From Flectonema sp. DT1601 (taxonomy: Eukaryota; Euglenozoa; Diplonemea; Diplonemida; Diplonemidae), in the NCBI GenBank assembly GCA_964019425.1, contig OZ025850.1, positions 62,001 through 126,000 of the forward strand: DNA of 64,000 bases, written 5' to 3'. Both the position numbers and the translations under genes were made by a program. Below are positions 49,948 to 58,918 of the stretch, one piece after another (within the stretch, counting starts at the first letter, position 1; every line of letters begins with the position of its first letter). A model generated the notes under the pieces. That model was not told the origin of the DNA. It saw only the letters and a list, made by a program, of their open reading frames with translations, and did not search any database.

Positions 49948-50136
49948 CAATCTGAATAGTTTCTTCTCCGACTACGTCGGTACAAAAAAAAAAAAAAAAT
50001 TAAAAATAAAATAAATTGAAACAACTGTTTTCATTGACCCGTATCAACGAATGCAAAATAGCAAGAATCCGACCCATGAAGTAGAATGGTGGGCTCTGAT
50101 TCTTTGATTCAGGTGATGACAACAGCAGAAAGTTAA
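49948..50136. repeat. 190-bp direct repeat, right copy
   Basis: See 49479-49668. It is one base shorter. Confidence 0.85.
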
Positions 50137-51560
50137 CAATGTGTATTCAAGGTAATCTTTATCGGGTTAGGTTGTGTACTCTAACCAATTTATTAAAAAG
50201 GTGAGGCAACATATTTACTTAATAAATACGATTGATGAATTATTTTTCAATCTTTTGATTGTTTTTATTATTATTATTTTTTTATTTTTTTTGTTTTCTT
50301 TTTTTTTTTACAAGTAGTAGTCACCGTCGGACATAAGCCTGTGGTGAGTATGCTTATTTCCTAATCCAATGTAATTATCTACATGTCTTTTTTTTTATTT
50401 ATTTTAAAAAAAGAAAGAAACAAAATCTTTTTTTTTTTTTGATGTAAGTTCCGTACTAAACACCACGTTCACATCACAACACAAAGGAATGGAGGCATTA
50501 AAGACACGAACATGTTCCGACCCACCAAAGATAAATTAAAAAAAACAAAAAGAAGGGGTAACAGAAAAAAACAAATATCAATTATTTCCGTAAATTATTA
50601 AATGCACAGACAACTGTGTGTTTATCATCGGACCTTGCTTGGTCTCGAAAGTCTTAAATCATGAGCAGACGGGATAAGAGACCAACATCTTAGCGTATTT
50701 TATATAATTTAAGGAACTTTTTTTTTTTTTTTTTGAAGAAAAAGAAGGAGAGCGCACCGATAATTCCGAGATACCGACACTTAAAGAAAATGAGCAAATC
50801 AGACATCTTTTGAGGTCTTGTTTTTTTTTTTTTTTTTTTTGAAATAGAGTTTTGCCCCCTCAAAGCGATTAACTATTTTCCAGCCGACATCTGCTCTTCG
50901 GAGGAACGTTTGCTAAAACCAAAAAGAAAAAAAAAGGCAACAACAACAACCAACAAAAAAAACAAAAAGAATTACTGTGATTTTTTTTGTTTGTGTCACG
51001 AAACCGTGAACCGACTTAAACTGATAAAGCTAAAGGAGGTTTACGCGTGCTGCCAACATTCTTTTTCGTTCTTACAATACTTGTTAAATGCAAAAAAAAA
51101 AAAAAAAATAAAAAAAATCGCAACCTTGCCATTTGTCTGAGAACTCTCTGGAAAAAAACAGCGCCAGTTCCAAAACCGCTTTTGAGGCTGGCTATAGAAT
51201 TTTGCTTGTAAGGAAAAAAAAAATAAAAAATAATAATAACAAGAGTGTGGTCAAAACAATAGGTTCCTTATATATTCAAAAAGTTTTAATTTTCGTGTTA
51301 TGAATAACACTTCCCTTTTTCCATTTTTTTTTTATTTTATCCCCCACAACATAGAGTCAATAAATTGTAAAAAGAAAGACCGCTACGTCTCTTAAGCAGT
51401 TATTGCGACAAAACCACAGAACAAGATAAAGTTAAAACTGACAACATTCCGAAAAAACAAACAACAATAATAATAATATTAATAAGGGTCAACTGGTACT
51501 TCATTTTTTGAGGGGGGGGGGGGTGAAAACCAATAATAAAAAGATAACAAAAGAAATACA

Positions 51561-51596
<36 letters not shown>

Positions 51597-51741
51597 AATC
51601 AAAATTACGATAAAATCGTGTGAAGCAGTTAGAAAGAAAAATGATCGCTAACACTGGAGAGAGCTGACACTGCCATCAAATTGCTTTCACGGCTGCTATG
51701 TATTTTGTTTAACATCTTAGAAACACATGCAAAGTAAGGCA

Positions 51742-53445
51742 CTACGAACTATGAATCATATGTGAGTGAGAAGCTGACGGTGATACAGCCACACTATTTG
51801 GACACGGAGGTAAGTCAGTTGAAGTAAAAGAAACGAGATAACGAATAGAAACAGGTCGAGAGTTATCTGGAAGTTCATCAGGAGGTGCTGTAGCAGTGTG
51901 TCTGGTGTATGATGACCAAGTCCCATGTGCGAATGGAATTGATCTTCCAGGATGAACTGTTAACATCAACTGTACGTCACTAACTACAATTACTGATGAG
52001 TGCATCGGTACTACAACTGAACCTTCTGAAAAAGTAATCTGAATCACTTTCTTCATGGAAGTAGTGTTCGATATTTTAATTTCCTTTCTACCATCACGAG
52101 ATATTTCTTCAACACGGAACTCTCCAACTTCAGGTTCTCCGAGGTAAGCAACTAATCCACCAACAGTAACTTCATAACTGCTATCATTTTCAAATAGAAC
52201 TCCCTGAGGAGTGAACTCAATACAAGAACCTGATCCGTGATGTGAAGTAGACACATCAACAGCGACTGGTAAAGTTATTCCACCAATCAAATCGTATCCT
52301 TCAGAGTGGACAGTCACTGGTCTTACTGAAACACAAACATCAAAAGAATGAGACAAGTCATACAACATTGGATTTGGAGAAAAACTCCATCGAAACCCTC
52401 CTTCAGGAACCCACTGCAATGGAAACACACCCGGAGGTGGAAAAGCAGTGAAGGCACCCATCTCAAACACATTTTGAGTAGCACTAAAATGATATAATGA
52501 ATTGAAGACGACTTTCTTATCACTCGACTGTCCTATTCCAATCTCACGTAGTCCAGGAGACAACAACCAACGACGATGTTCTAAACCAGCTGAACTAATA
52601 TCATGCATTAAATGATGAACTACATCACCTGCTGATTGATCACAACCAGATTCAAGAAGTCTTCTACTCGATAGTGAACCTGTACATCCTTTTAACCCTA
52701 GTGTGTATGATATCTGATCCCATGAATTAGGTTTCGGAGGTGCTTTATTAATCAAACAGTCAGGTGTTGATCCAGCCAGTAGCAGGTCAGCTCCGTACTG
52801 CGCTCTTCTCGACAATTCAGGGTTTAATTCCGTACAATAAGGACTAGTCATTGCTAATACTCTGTAGGTTCGGAGTATAGCTAGTTGAATGTTGTTTTGT
52901 GAATGTTGAAAGACAGTTCTCCAAACTGTGTTTAAGTCACCTCGACTATGAAATCTATAACTAACTGACTTGACGTATGCAGGTGGAGAATGACCATCTG
53001 CTGCTGGTTGAGTTGGGTCGCTGATTCCTTCATTCATTATTTCCTTTCCAGAAACTAATTGCCTGTCAATTAAACTCATCGGAAGAGGTTCACACAATAA
53101 TACTTTTCTCGTTGAGTGTTCCTGTCTGGATAACAATTCAATTTCTTCTTTACATTTCTGAGCAAGATGAAAGTCTTCTCGCATTGCAGCTTCTGACTTA
53201 GCTCTTTCTAAGATACCCATTCCTGGTGTGCTTCCAGTAGGGGATCTATTGACTGGAGAATTAAAGATATTCAATTGTTGATCGTCAGTCTTTGAAATTA
53301 TATCATTAAAGTGATTAGTGCTGCTGTTCCCATCCAAGTAAAAGACTCTGGCTACTTGAAGACTAACATCAACACCGGTTATTACGCCCTCGTTACCATT
53401 CACAGTTACCATGGAACCAATTGTTGGCTTGCAGTCATTCATCAT
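51742..53445 (-). CDS. CAP/SCP-domain protein with UVR-like motif and small N-terminal beta domain
   Basis: A 567-residue protein. Residues 8-50 resemble a small SH3/Tudor-like barrel (GSMVTVNGNEGVITGV). A UVR-like helix pair is near 82-106 (AMREDFHLAQKCKEEIELL). The region 165-325 matches the CAP superfamily: LNPELSRRAQYGADLL, then HRRWLLSPGLREIGIG near 289. C-terminal residues 330-550 are a beta-rich region I do not recognise. CAP proteins are usually secreted, but here there is no signal peptide and the UVR motif is normally cytoplasmic, so an intracellular CAP protein is likely. An AACAG acceptor lies about 13 nt before the ATG. Confidence 0.7.
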   Translation of the reverse strand: MMNDCKPTIGSMVTVNGNEGVITGVDVSLQVARVFYLDGNSSTNHFNDIISKTDDQQLNIFNSPVNRSPTGSTPGMGILERAKSEAAMREDFHLAQKCKEEIELLSRQEHSTRKVLLCEPLPMSLIDRQLVSGKEIMNEGISDPTQPAADGHSPPAYVKSVSYRFHSRGDLNTVWRTVFQHSQNNIQLAILRTYRVLAMTSPYCTELNPELSRRAQYGADLLLAGSTPDCLINKAPPKPNSWDQISYTLGLKGCTGSLSSRRLLESGCDQSAGDVVHHLMHDISSAGLEHRRWLLSPGLREIGIGQSSDKKVVFNSLYHFSATQNVFEMGAFTAFPPPGVFPLQWVPEGGFRWSFSPNPMLYDLSHSFDVCVSVRPVTVHSEGYDLIGGITLPVAVDVSTSHHGSGSCIEFTPQGVLFENDSSYEVTVGGLVAYLGEPEVGEFRVEEISRDGRKEIKISNTTSMKKVIQITFSEGSVVVPMHSSVIVVSDVQLMLTVHPGRSIPFAHGTWSSYTRHTATAPPDELPDNSRPVSIRYLVSFTSTDLPPCPNSVAVSPSASHSHMIHSS

Positions 53446-53830
53446 TTGTATTACTCTGTTCTGTTTTTTTTTATATAAATTAAATAGAAGCGGTCTAATT
53501 CAGAATTTTTTTTTAATCTCATTATATAAGAAAGAAGAGAGAAAGAATAAAAGGTATCCATATTGTTTACCACCACCTGTAAAAAAAACGGGATTTTTAT
53601 ATAAATTTTATTGTTTTCACTTTTTTTTTTTTTTTTTCTTTCTGGATGGGCGTTAGTGATTTCACAGCCCTGATTTGTGAACCTTCGATACCAATAATTA
53701 CAGAAGAAACACATGCAACGATAACTTGCTACTAATTCACACCCTAGATTCCTCGTTTTGCCGTTTAGTCACTAAAATCAATCCATCCAATAGGTAAGTA
53801 TTCATAACTGACTTCTATCTTCTTAGCCTT
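53446..53830. other. Intergenic, nothing recognised
   Basis: Short AT-rich spacer between the CAP gene and the three-exon gene. Confidence 0.45.
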
Positions 53831-55019
53831 TTACGCAAAGTATGGGTATCCGTTCCTCGGTCTGTGTCCCCTCCAGTGGCTGTTTTATTTTATTCATTAA
53901 ATAAGAAATAATAAAAGTAGTTTATTTATCAAAAAAAAAAAAAAAAAAAAAAAATTATCATACGGGTCAGTCATGCTCTCGTCAACTACGTGAACTTTTG
54001 AGTATCGATAAGACTGATCTTTTTTGTGATCTTCGAGATAGTTTGTTGATAAGAATTTCATATACCAAGTAAATAAGATACCCGTTGTAATAGCTGCTTT
54101 ACTGTATCGAATCCATCGTGGTTGGTATTCAATAGTTCTGAAATACTTTCGTCTGTGTGCCCAGGATAAGTGAGTTTCCCATTCCTCAGTAGTACTGGGT
54201 CGATGAGCAGGTCCATATTGTCTCATCATCATAGCCTGGTCAATAGCTGCATTACGAGGTTGGGATTTAACTCCAAATTGAGCTCCTGCACCCGTACCAA
54301 AGGAGGGTTTCATTTTCTCAAGCCACCATTTCCTCATTTCATCTCTGCGAGAGACGTAGTCTGTGACTTCAGCTTTGAGTCGGTAGTTGTGTTTTTCTTC
54401 TGGCATTAAGTTGTTAACAAGTTCTGATCCAATGCTACCAACTACATCCGGGTGTTCTGGACTGACGGTCTTCTTAGTCTTTTGTGATCCAGGTAGTGGA
54501 TTCTCTTGGTCATTATTAACTGAAGTTATCCGCTCCCAATCTTTTAGTGTTCCTTTGTCTGCACTCACCCAGCTGCCTTGTTCTCGTGTGACTTTTCCTG
54601 TTGTATCACCGCGTAGAATACTGAGTTCGGAAAGTTGTTGGAAAGGATTTTTTATTTTTTCTTTAGGAAGTTGTATTTCTTCCTCTATCTGTGTTGATGA
54701 TTCAACTTTAATCTTCCCACCACTTTCACTTATACCTTCTTTTAGTACGGTTTCGGCATTGCTGTAGTCTTTTCCTTCGAATACCTCTTCCTTACCGTCA
54801 ACGATGTTTTTTATCTTCTCATTGGTTCCCTCATTACTTTGAGGGTGATTTTTTACCATTTCTTCATCTGCAGGGAATGGCCTCTGCATCGGAAAATCGC
54901 TGCTGCTTGTGGCCCCCGTCCCCCTTGTTTTAGATCTGAGGATTGAGAAAATAATAAAATAAAAATACAACAAACGGTTCGTAATAAAATTATCGAACTT
55001 CTTACCTACTTCGGTTCAT
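53831..55019 (-). CDS. Single-pass membrane protein of unknown function (three exons)
   Basis: Three exons join in frame to a 344-residue protein: exon 1 55019-55006 (MNRS and two bases), exon 2 54935-53964, exon 3 53879-53831. The first 200 residues are polar and likely disordered (many Glu, Lys, Ser). Residues ~200-290 are basic and aromatic (MRKWWLEKMKPSFG, EWETHLSWAHRRKYF). One membrane helix lies near 290-305 (AAITTGILFTWYMKF). A 40-residue tail ends DPHWRGHRPRNGYPYFA after splicing. The pattern suggests a small organelle-membrane protein, perhaps mitochondrial, but I do not recognise it. Without splicing the frame would end in poly-Phe and begin in intron sequence. Confidence 0.72.
53880..53963 (-). 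other. Spliceosomal intron 2 of the three-exon gene
   Basis: Donor ACCC|GTATGA, a T-run of over 20, acceptor AAAACAG|CCAC; 84 nt. It restores a compact C-terminus and removes a poly-Phe artefact. Confidence 0.72.
54936..55005 (-). other. Spliceosomal intron 1 of the three-exon gene
   Basis: Donor AG|GTAAGA, T-rich body, acceptor CAATCCTCAG|ATCT; 70 nt. It joins a 14-nt first exon in frame (Arg codon split 2+1). Confidence 0.75.
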
Positions 55020-55189
55020 CCTAATCATCGAAACATGAAAAAATAAAATAAAAATAACAATCCAACAGTAATCACAACAAACAGTCACTGAAAACGATCG
55101 TTCAAAAATGAAGCAAACCGCACACCTAATTGTTGTGTAAGATACATTCGTTAATAGAAACTGTGAAAGAGTCCACTCTCCGTATTATT

Positions 55190-56323
55190 CTATTCTTCTG
55201 GAGGACCACAACCAGGACCACAATTGATTCCAGTCGTGCAATTCCCAACCCACTTGTTTAGTGAAGTTGGTGACTTGATAAACATCCGAAGAGTATCAGC
55301 GAACGAAACATTATTTGTTGTAATTGACCAAAATGTTGATGACTCCGAAGTACAATGACGAAAGCATGCCGTAGAGATAACATGATTACTGATATTCTGA
55401 AGAATAACATCCCTCATCGTCTTTCTGAGTACCTTCTCAGCATATTGCTTCTGTGACGGAGTGTAGTCTTCAAGTGGAGTCCCCTCATCGACTGTCATTT
55501 GATAAGCGTCGTACTGAGCAGCATTAATAACATGTGGAACTTGTAAAGTTGGCATCTTATATTGTCCAAATAAACATTTCCAGCTGTCTTTGTTTTTGTA
55601 AATATCACCGCAGGCGGAACCGTATACACGACCAGAGCAGTTTGCATACGAGTAGACATTTAGTGATTGGTTACCAAGTGATACCACACCAGAGGCATAA
55701 GGTTGGATATTTATATAGAGAGCAGAGTCAAGCATACCAATAATAGCTCCTCGAGTAAATTGCGGAACGAGACTGGGAATGTAATCTAAGTTAACCATAG
55801 CACCTCTTCCTCCAGCAGAACAGCCGCTGAATAGTAGATTATCATTAGAAGTGTGTCCCATGTTGTAGGGGGTTGAGGAAAGTGTTGCTAGAACCGCTTC
55901 TATTACTTTCTGTCCTTTAAAACTATATTTATCAGATTGACCATTTCCCATCCATCCGTCACTGGTGCAATACGGGACGTAAATCTTATTTGATTTCGAC
56001 ATTGGATTTAATATTTCATCATCATCAAAGACTCCAGTTTTTTGTATGGTTGTGGTGTAGTGGCTGCTAGTCATTAGATTTGGTGAAGTTTTTTGTCTTT
56101 CGTCGCATGACGTTGCATCCCAACACCATCCTCCACCCATTAAGTGGACCAACCATTTGTTTTGATCAGTTCCTTCTTTATAATAAAAAGCTCCACCTGT
56201 TCCATCATTACATACTGCTTCAGGGTATTTCTTAAGATCCAACCATTTTATTTCTAAAGTAACAGCAGCGCTTTGAATCTCTGGGAGGAGTAAGGCAACA
56301 ACCGACACAGCTATTTTATACAT
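55190..56323 (-). CDS. Notum/pectin acetylesterase-family secreted hydrolase
   Basis: A 377-residue alpha/beta-hydrolase with a signal peptide (residues 1-19, cleavage likely after QSAA). GGGWCW at 63-68 forms the oxyanion region. The nucleophile Ser169 is in GCSAGGRGA, the acid is likely Asp272 in AAQYDAY and the base His323 in CFRHC. These match the Ser-Asp-His triad of the pectin acetylesterase/Notum family (PF03283), which removes acyl groups from polysaccharides or, in animals, palmitoleate from Wnt. In a microbe a polysaccharide or extracellular esterase role is more likely. Many Cys suggest disulfides, and NxS/T sites fit secretion. Length is normal. A CTCTACAG acceptor lies about 17 nt before the ATG. 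Confidence 0.88.
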   Translation of the reverse strand: MYKIAVSVVALLLPEIQSAAVTLEIKWLDLKKYPEAVCNDGTGGAFYYKEGTDQNKWLVHLMGGGWCWDATSCDERQKTSPNLMTSSHYTTTIQKTGVFDDDEILNPMSKSNKIYVPYCTSDGWMGNGQSDKYSFKGQKVIEAVLATLSSTPYNMGHTSNDNLLFSGCSAGGRGAMVNLDYIPSLVPQFTRGAIIGMLDSALYINIQPYASGVVSLGNQSLNVYSYANCSGRVYGSACGDIYKNKDSWKCLFGQYKMPTLQVPHVINAAQYDAYQMTVDEGTPLEDYTPSQKQYAEKVLRKTMRDVILQNISNHVISTACFRHCTSESSTFWSITTNNVSFADTLRMFIKSPTSLNKWVGNCTTGINCGPGCGPPEE

Positions 56324-56495
56324 TATTTGTTTATCACTTCTGTAGAGTGTTGGTCATAAAACTACTCATTTTAACACACAAAGGAATTGAGCTGTACTAG
56401 ATGGTTAGATAAAATGTGGCAGAAAAAATTTAATATCAGCAAAAAACAAAAACGCTCTTCCACACAAACTTAGAAAAGTTGTGTCAAAGAATGTT

Positions 56496-57305
56496 TTACT
56501 CATCGGGTTCTGAATCAAGAATGGAAAAAAAATTATTTTCAAAATTTAAAGGAAGTGCTGAGGATATGAATGTCGAAAAAGAATTTGCGACGACTACGTC
56601 TGGAGGACCGAATGCAGGTTGTTTTGAATCTCTAATGGCGATGAACACACCAATAGCATCTACACAATCCTCTCTGAGAATGGGAACTGCGAGAGTATCA
56701 GAAGTTATTATTGAATGACCAGATAATAAAATAGTTGCTGGAAGTCCACAATCAGATGGAAGCTCAACTTCAAGAGGGTGATCTCCGTCAATAGATCTTA
56801 TTGTAGCGTGAAGCTTTGATTTATCATTTGGTAATAATAAGAATAATGAAGTTCGAGATGACCGAAACATCGGTTCAGCTTGTTGAGTAACCACTTTGCT
56901 AAATTCTGAAAAACTACCGCTGCTTCTATTTATGAGTGTTGCGACTCGTAGTGGGAGATCAAAAGATGTTTCTATTCTTCCTACTGATACCAAACAAGGC
57001 TGATCCACGTCCTCAGTTATGTTTGTGACTTCATATATTTTATTCAAACAATAACGTGAAGCTTTTCTGTATCCCATTTTCGATAACAAACTATCGACTC
57101 TGTCCGTTGTATCGATGCTTTGTGATACCACATTCTTCTTTCCCTTTAACGGAGCTTTCCTCCCTACCAATGCAGTAATACTTCCTCGTTTGTTGATGTA
57201 GTCACCTCCTTCGATCTTTTTTCTAATCTCAGAAGCCTTCTGTTCCTGCTGTTGGACAGTTTTAGTAAATGAACCCTGAGTCATTCCTCCATTATGTTGA
57301 CCCAT
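56496..57305 (-). CDS. GAF-like domain protein
   Basis: A 269-residue soluble protein. The N-terminal 60 residues are polar and basic. A helical stretch follows near 65-90 (RVDSLLSKMGYRKASRYC). From about 105 to 255 the order of strands resembles a GAF domain: VATLINRSSGSFSEF, RSSRTSLFLLLPND, LPATILLSGHSIITSD, LAVPILREDCVDAIGVFIAI, AFGPPDVVVANSFSTFIS. GAF domains bind cyclic nucleotides or other small ligands and often regulate partner enzymes; no output domain is attached here. The assignment rests on fold pattern only. A TCTTAATTAG acceptor lies about 12 nt before the ATG. Confidence 0.6.
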   Translation of the reverse strand: MGQHNGGMTQGSFTKTVQQQEQKASEIRKKIEGGDYINKRGSITALVGRKAPLKGKKNVVSQSIDTTDRVDSLLSKMGYRKASRYCLNKIYEVTNITEDVDQPCLVSVGRIETSFDLPLRVATLINRSSGSFSEFSKVVTQQAEPMFRSSRTSLFLLLPNDKSKLHATIRSIDGDHPLEVELPSDCGLPATILLSGHSIITSDTLAVPILREDCVDAIGVFIAIRDSKQPAFGPPDVVVANSFSTFISSALPLNFENNFFSILDSEPDE

Positions 57306-58195
57306 GGTTATCGTACACTAATTAAGAGGTAATTAATTGATAGGGGGGAGTGTATGTTCAATTTTGTAAAAATTACAACGGTGTTGTATCAGTAATGACT
57401 AGGGTGATAAGGGTGATGCGCACCTTAGCATAATAAAGTAACTATCTAGGTTTCGAGAGTAATCAAAGGTAGAGGGACGATATTAATTTCAATTGTTAAA
57501 AATTAAGAAAATCGCGGGGGGGGGAAAGTCACTTCACTGACAGACGAATAAGTTAGGAAAAAATACCGCCAGCTAGCAACTCAGTCTTTTAGGTTCTCCA
57601 TGTTGGGTAGACACTACCACGAGGAGGACTTATAGGAGAGTCAGTGCTATAACAGAATGCACTTAATAAATAATAAAAGAAAACACAAATTTCACTCTTT
57701 AGGTTTCAACTATCACCCTCAGGCCTTACAACCAGTTAAGGGGACGGGGACTTCATTCCAGTTTTCTTTTTTCTTTTTAAAAGAAAAACTGATTTCACAA
57801 CGTCCATGAAACACATCATTAAGTTAACGTCAGTCAATCGGATGTGTTTGGGGATAGATACACATCATCACAACCAACGAGTTGAAAAAGTAATTTTATT
57901 TTACTCCACGTTGGCTTCTTAGGGAAAATTTGTACTTGCAGTGAAAATCAAAAAAAGTGCAAGTATTTCACTCCTGGCTGACGGTGAAGTTCTTTTTTTT
58001 TTTTACCGAATTTAATTACACGCATTTATCTGGTTAGGGCTTGTTGAGAGCGTGAAATAATGGGTGTAGATGTTTCCCTTCGAAGTTTCGTATCGTAAAA
58101 TAAAACAACGGTTTTAGATGCAAAATCAGATACAGATTTGTAGGTGAAAAACCAGGATCTGATTTTCATTAAATCAATAGTTAAATAAAGTTAAA
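57306..58195. other. Intergenic with a degraded repeat
   Basis: GGGACTTCATTCCAG near 57750 matches the edge of the hammerhead-type repeats (compare 49840-49850), but the core boxes are not preserved. Nothing else recognised. Confidence 0.4.
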
Positions 58196-58852
58196 CTACA
58201 GTAGTCTGCGGGGATGACCAAAAGTAGACTTCACTGTCAACGATTTTATATTCAACCATCTCTTCTTTAGTAGCGATACTAAGAAATTAATAGCACGAGT
58301 AGTGTTAATTTGAAGGGAAGTAGCGTCCATATTCGTGTGACCGACGACAACACCGAGTGAGAGAACTTTTCGAAGTTGAAATTTAACAGTTGAGCGGACC
58401 TCCCTAATTTTTTCAGAAATATTCTCATCGTGTGTAACTGCGTATGGGAATTTCCCAACTCTACCCAGATGAGGTCCTAGACACCTCGGAAGAGTTTTAA
58501 TTATTGAGCTGCTGGAGAGAAACACATCGGCAGATGAAAAAAACTTCTTAACGAGCTTCTTATTCTTGTTGAGTTTCTTGATATCCTCAAGGGTGGCTAT
58601 CCCCACATCTAGTTTTTCTTTTTTTATTAACTGCTCGTGGTGAGCATCTGCTATGAAGAACACGGTCATTCTTGGCTTTGCGATATTCGGGAGTACCATC
58701 CTTCCTGAAAACCTCTTATCCTTAGTCAAATCGTAGTTCTTTATGTTGACGTGTAGTTCAACGCTTTCCGTGTTTTTTCTAACAGCAGCTTGTGAATCGT
58801 TTAATATTTCACTAAGGGAATTTCTCATTAGATCTTTACTAATCCTAGACAT
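58196..58852 (-). CDS. RPL10A: 60S ribosomal protein L10a (uL1)
   Basis: A 218-residue uL1 protein of the L1 stalk, which guides release of deacylated tRNA from the E site. Eukaryotic signatures are present: LHVNIKNYDLTKDKRFSG, then ALKKLNKNKKLVKK-type IKKLNKNKKLVKKFF, GPHLGRVGKFP, STVKFQLRKVL, and the ending NFLVSLLKKRWLNIKSLTVK then STFGHPRRLL. Length is as expected and no intron is needed. GPHLGRVGKFP replaces the GPGLNKAGKFP of animals and plants. A run of about 18 T, then TAAATATAAATTCTCAG, lies 28 nt before the ATG: a strong acceptor-like site on a highly expressed gene. Confidence 0.95.
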   Translation of the reverse strand: MSRISKDLMRNSLSEILNDSQAAVRKNTESVELHVNIKNYDLTKDKRFSGRMVLPNIAKPRMTVFFIADAHHEQLIKKEKLDVGIATLEDIKKLNKNKKLVKKFFSSADVFLSSSSIIKTLPRCLGPHLGRVGKFPYAVTHDENISEKIREVRSTVKFQLRKVLSLGVVVGHTNMDATSLQINTTRAINFLVSLLKKRWLNIKSLTVKSTFGHPRRLL

Positions 58853-58880
58853 TGTTAAATGTGTTGTTGTATTCGTGGTC

Positions 58881-58918
58881 CTGAGAATTTATATTTATAA
58901 AAAAAAAAAAAAAAAAAG
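58881..58918 (-). promoter_or_regulatory. Predicted splice acceptor of RPL10A
   Basis: In sense, a T-run followed by ATAAATATAAATTCTCAG and a 28-nt leader. No upstream coding exon is needed because the protein is complete from its ATG. Confidence 0.6.

Larger units (their letters stand above)
48298..51741. other. 3.4-kb intergenic, repeat-rich
   Basis: No gene is supported. It holds the composite repeat at 49373-50136 and many homopolymers (T-run ~48929-48953, A-runs ~49190-49206 and ~51562-51594, G-run ~51511-51522). The part from 50140 to 51740 shows nothing but low-complexity AT-rich DNA. Confidence 0.55.

Noticed and set aside
53897-53962. Poly-Phe C-terminal end of the membrane protein gene
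   Set aside because: It is translation of an intronic T-run. Splicing at GTATGA gives a plausible end.
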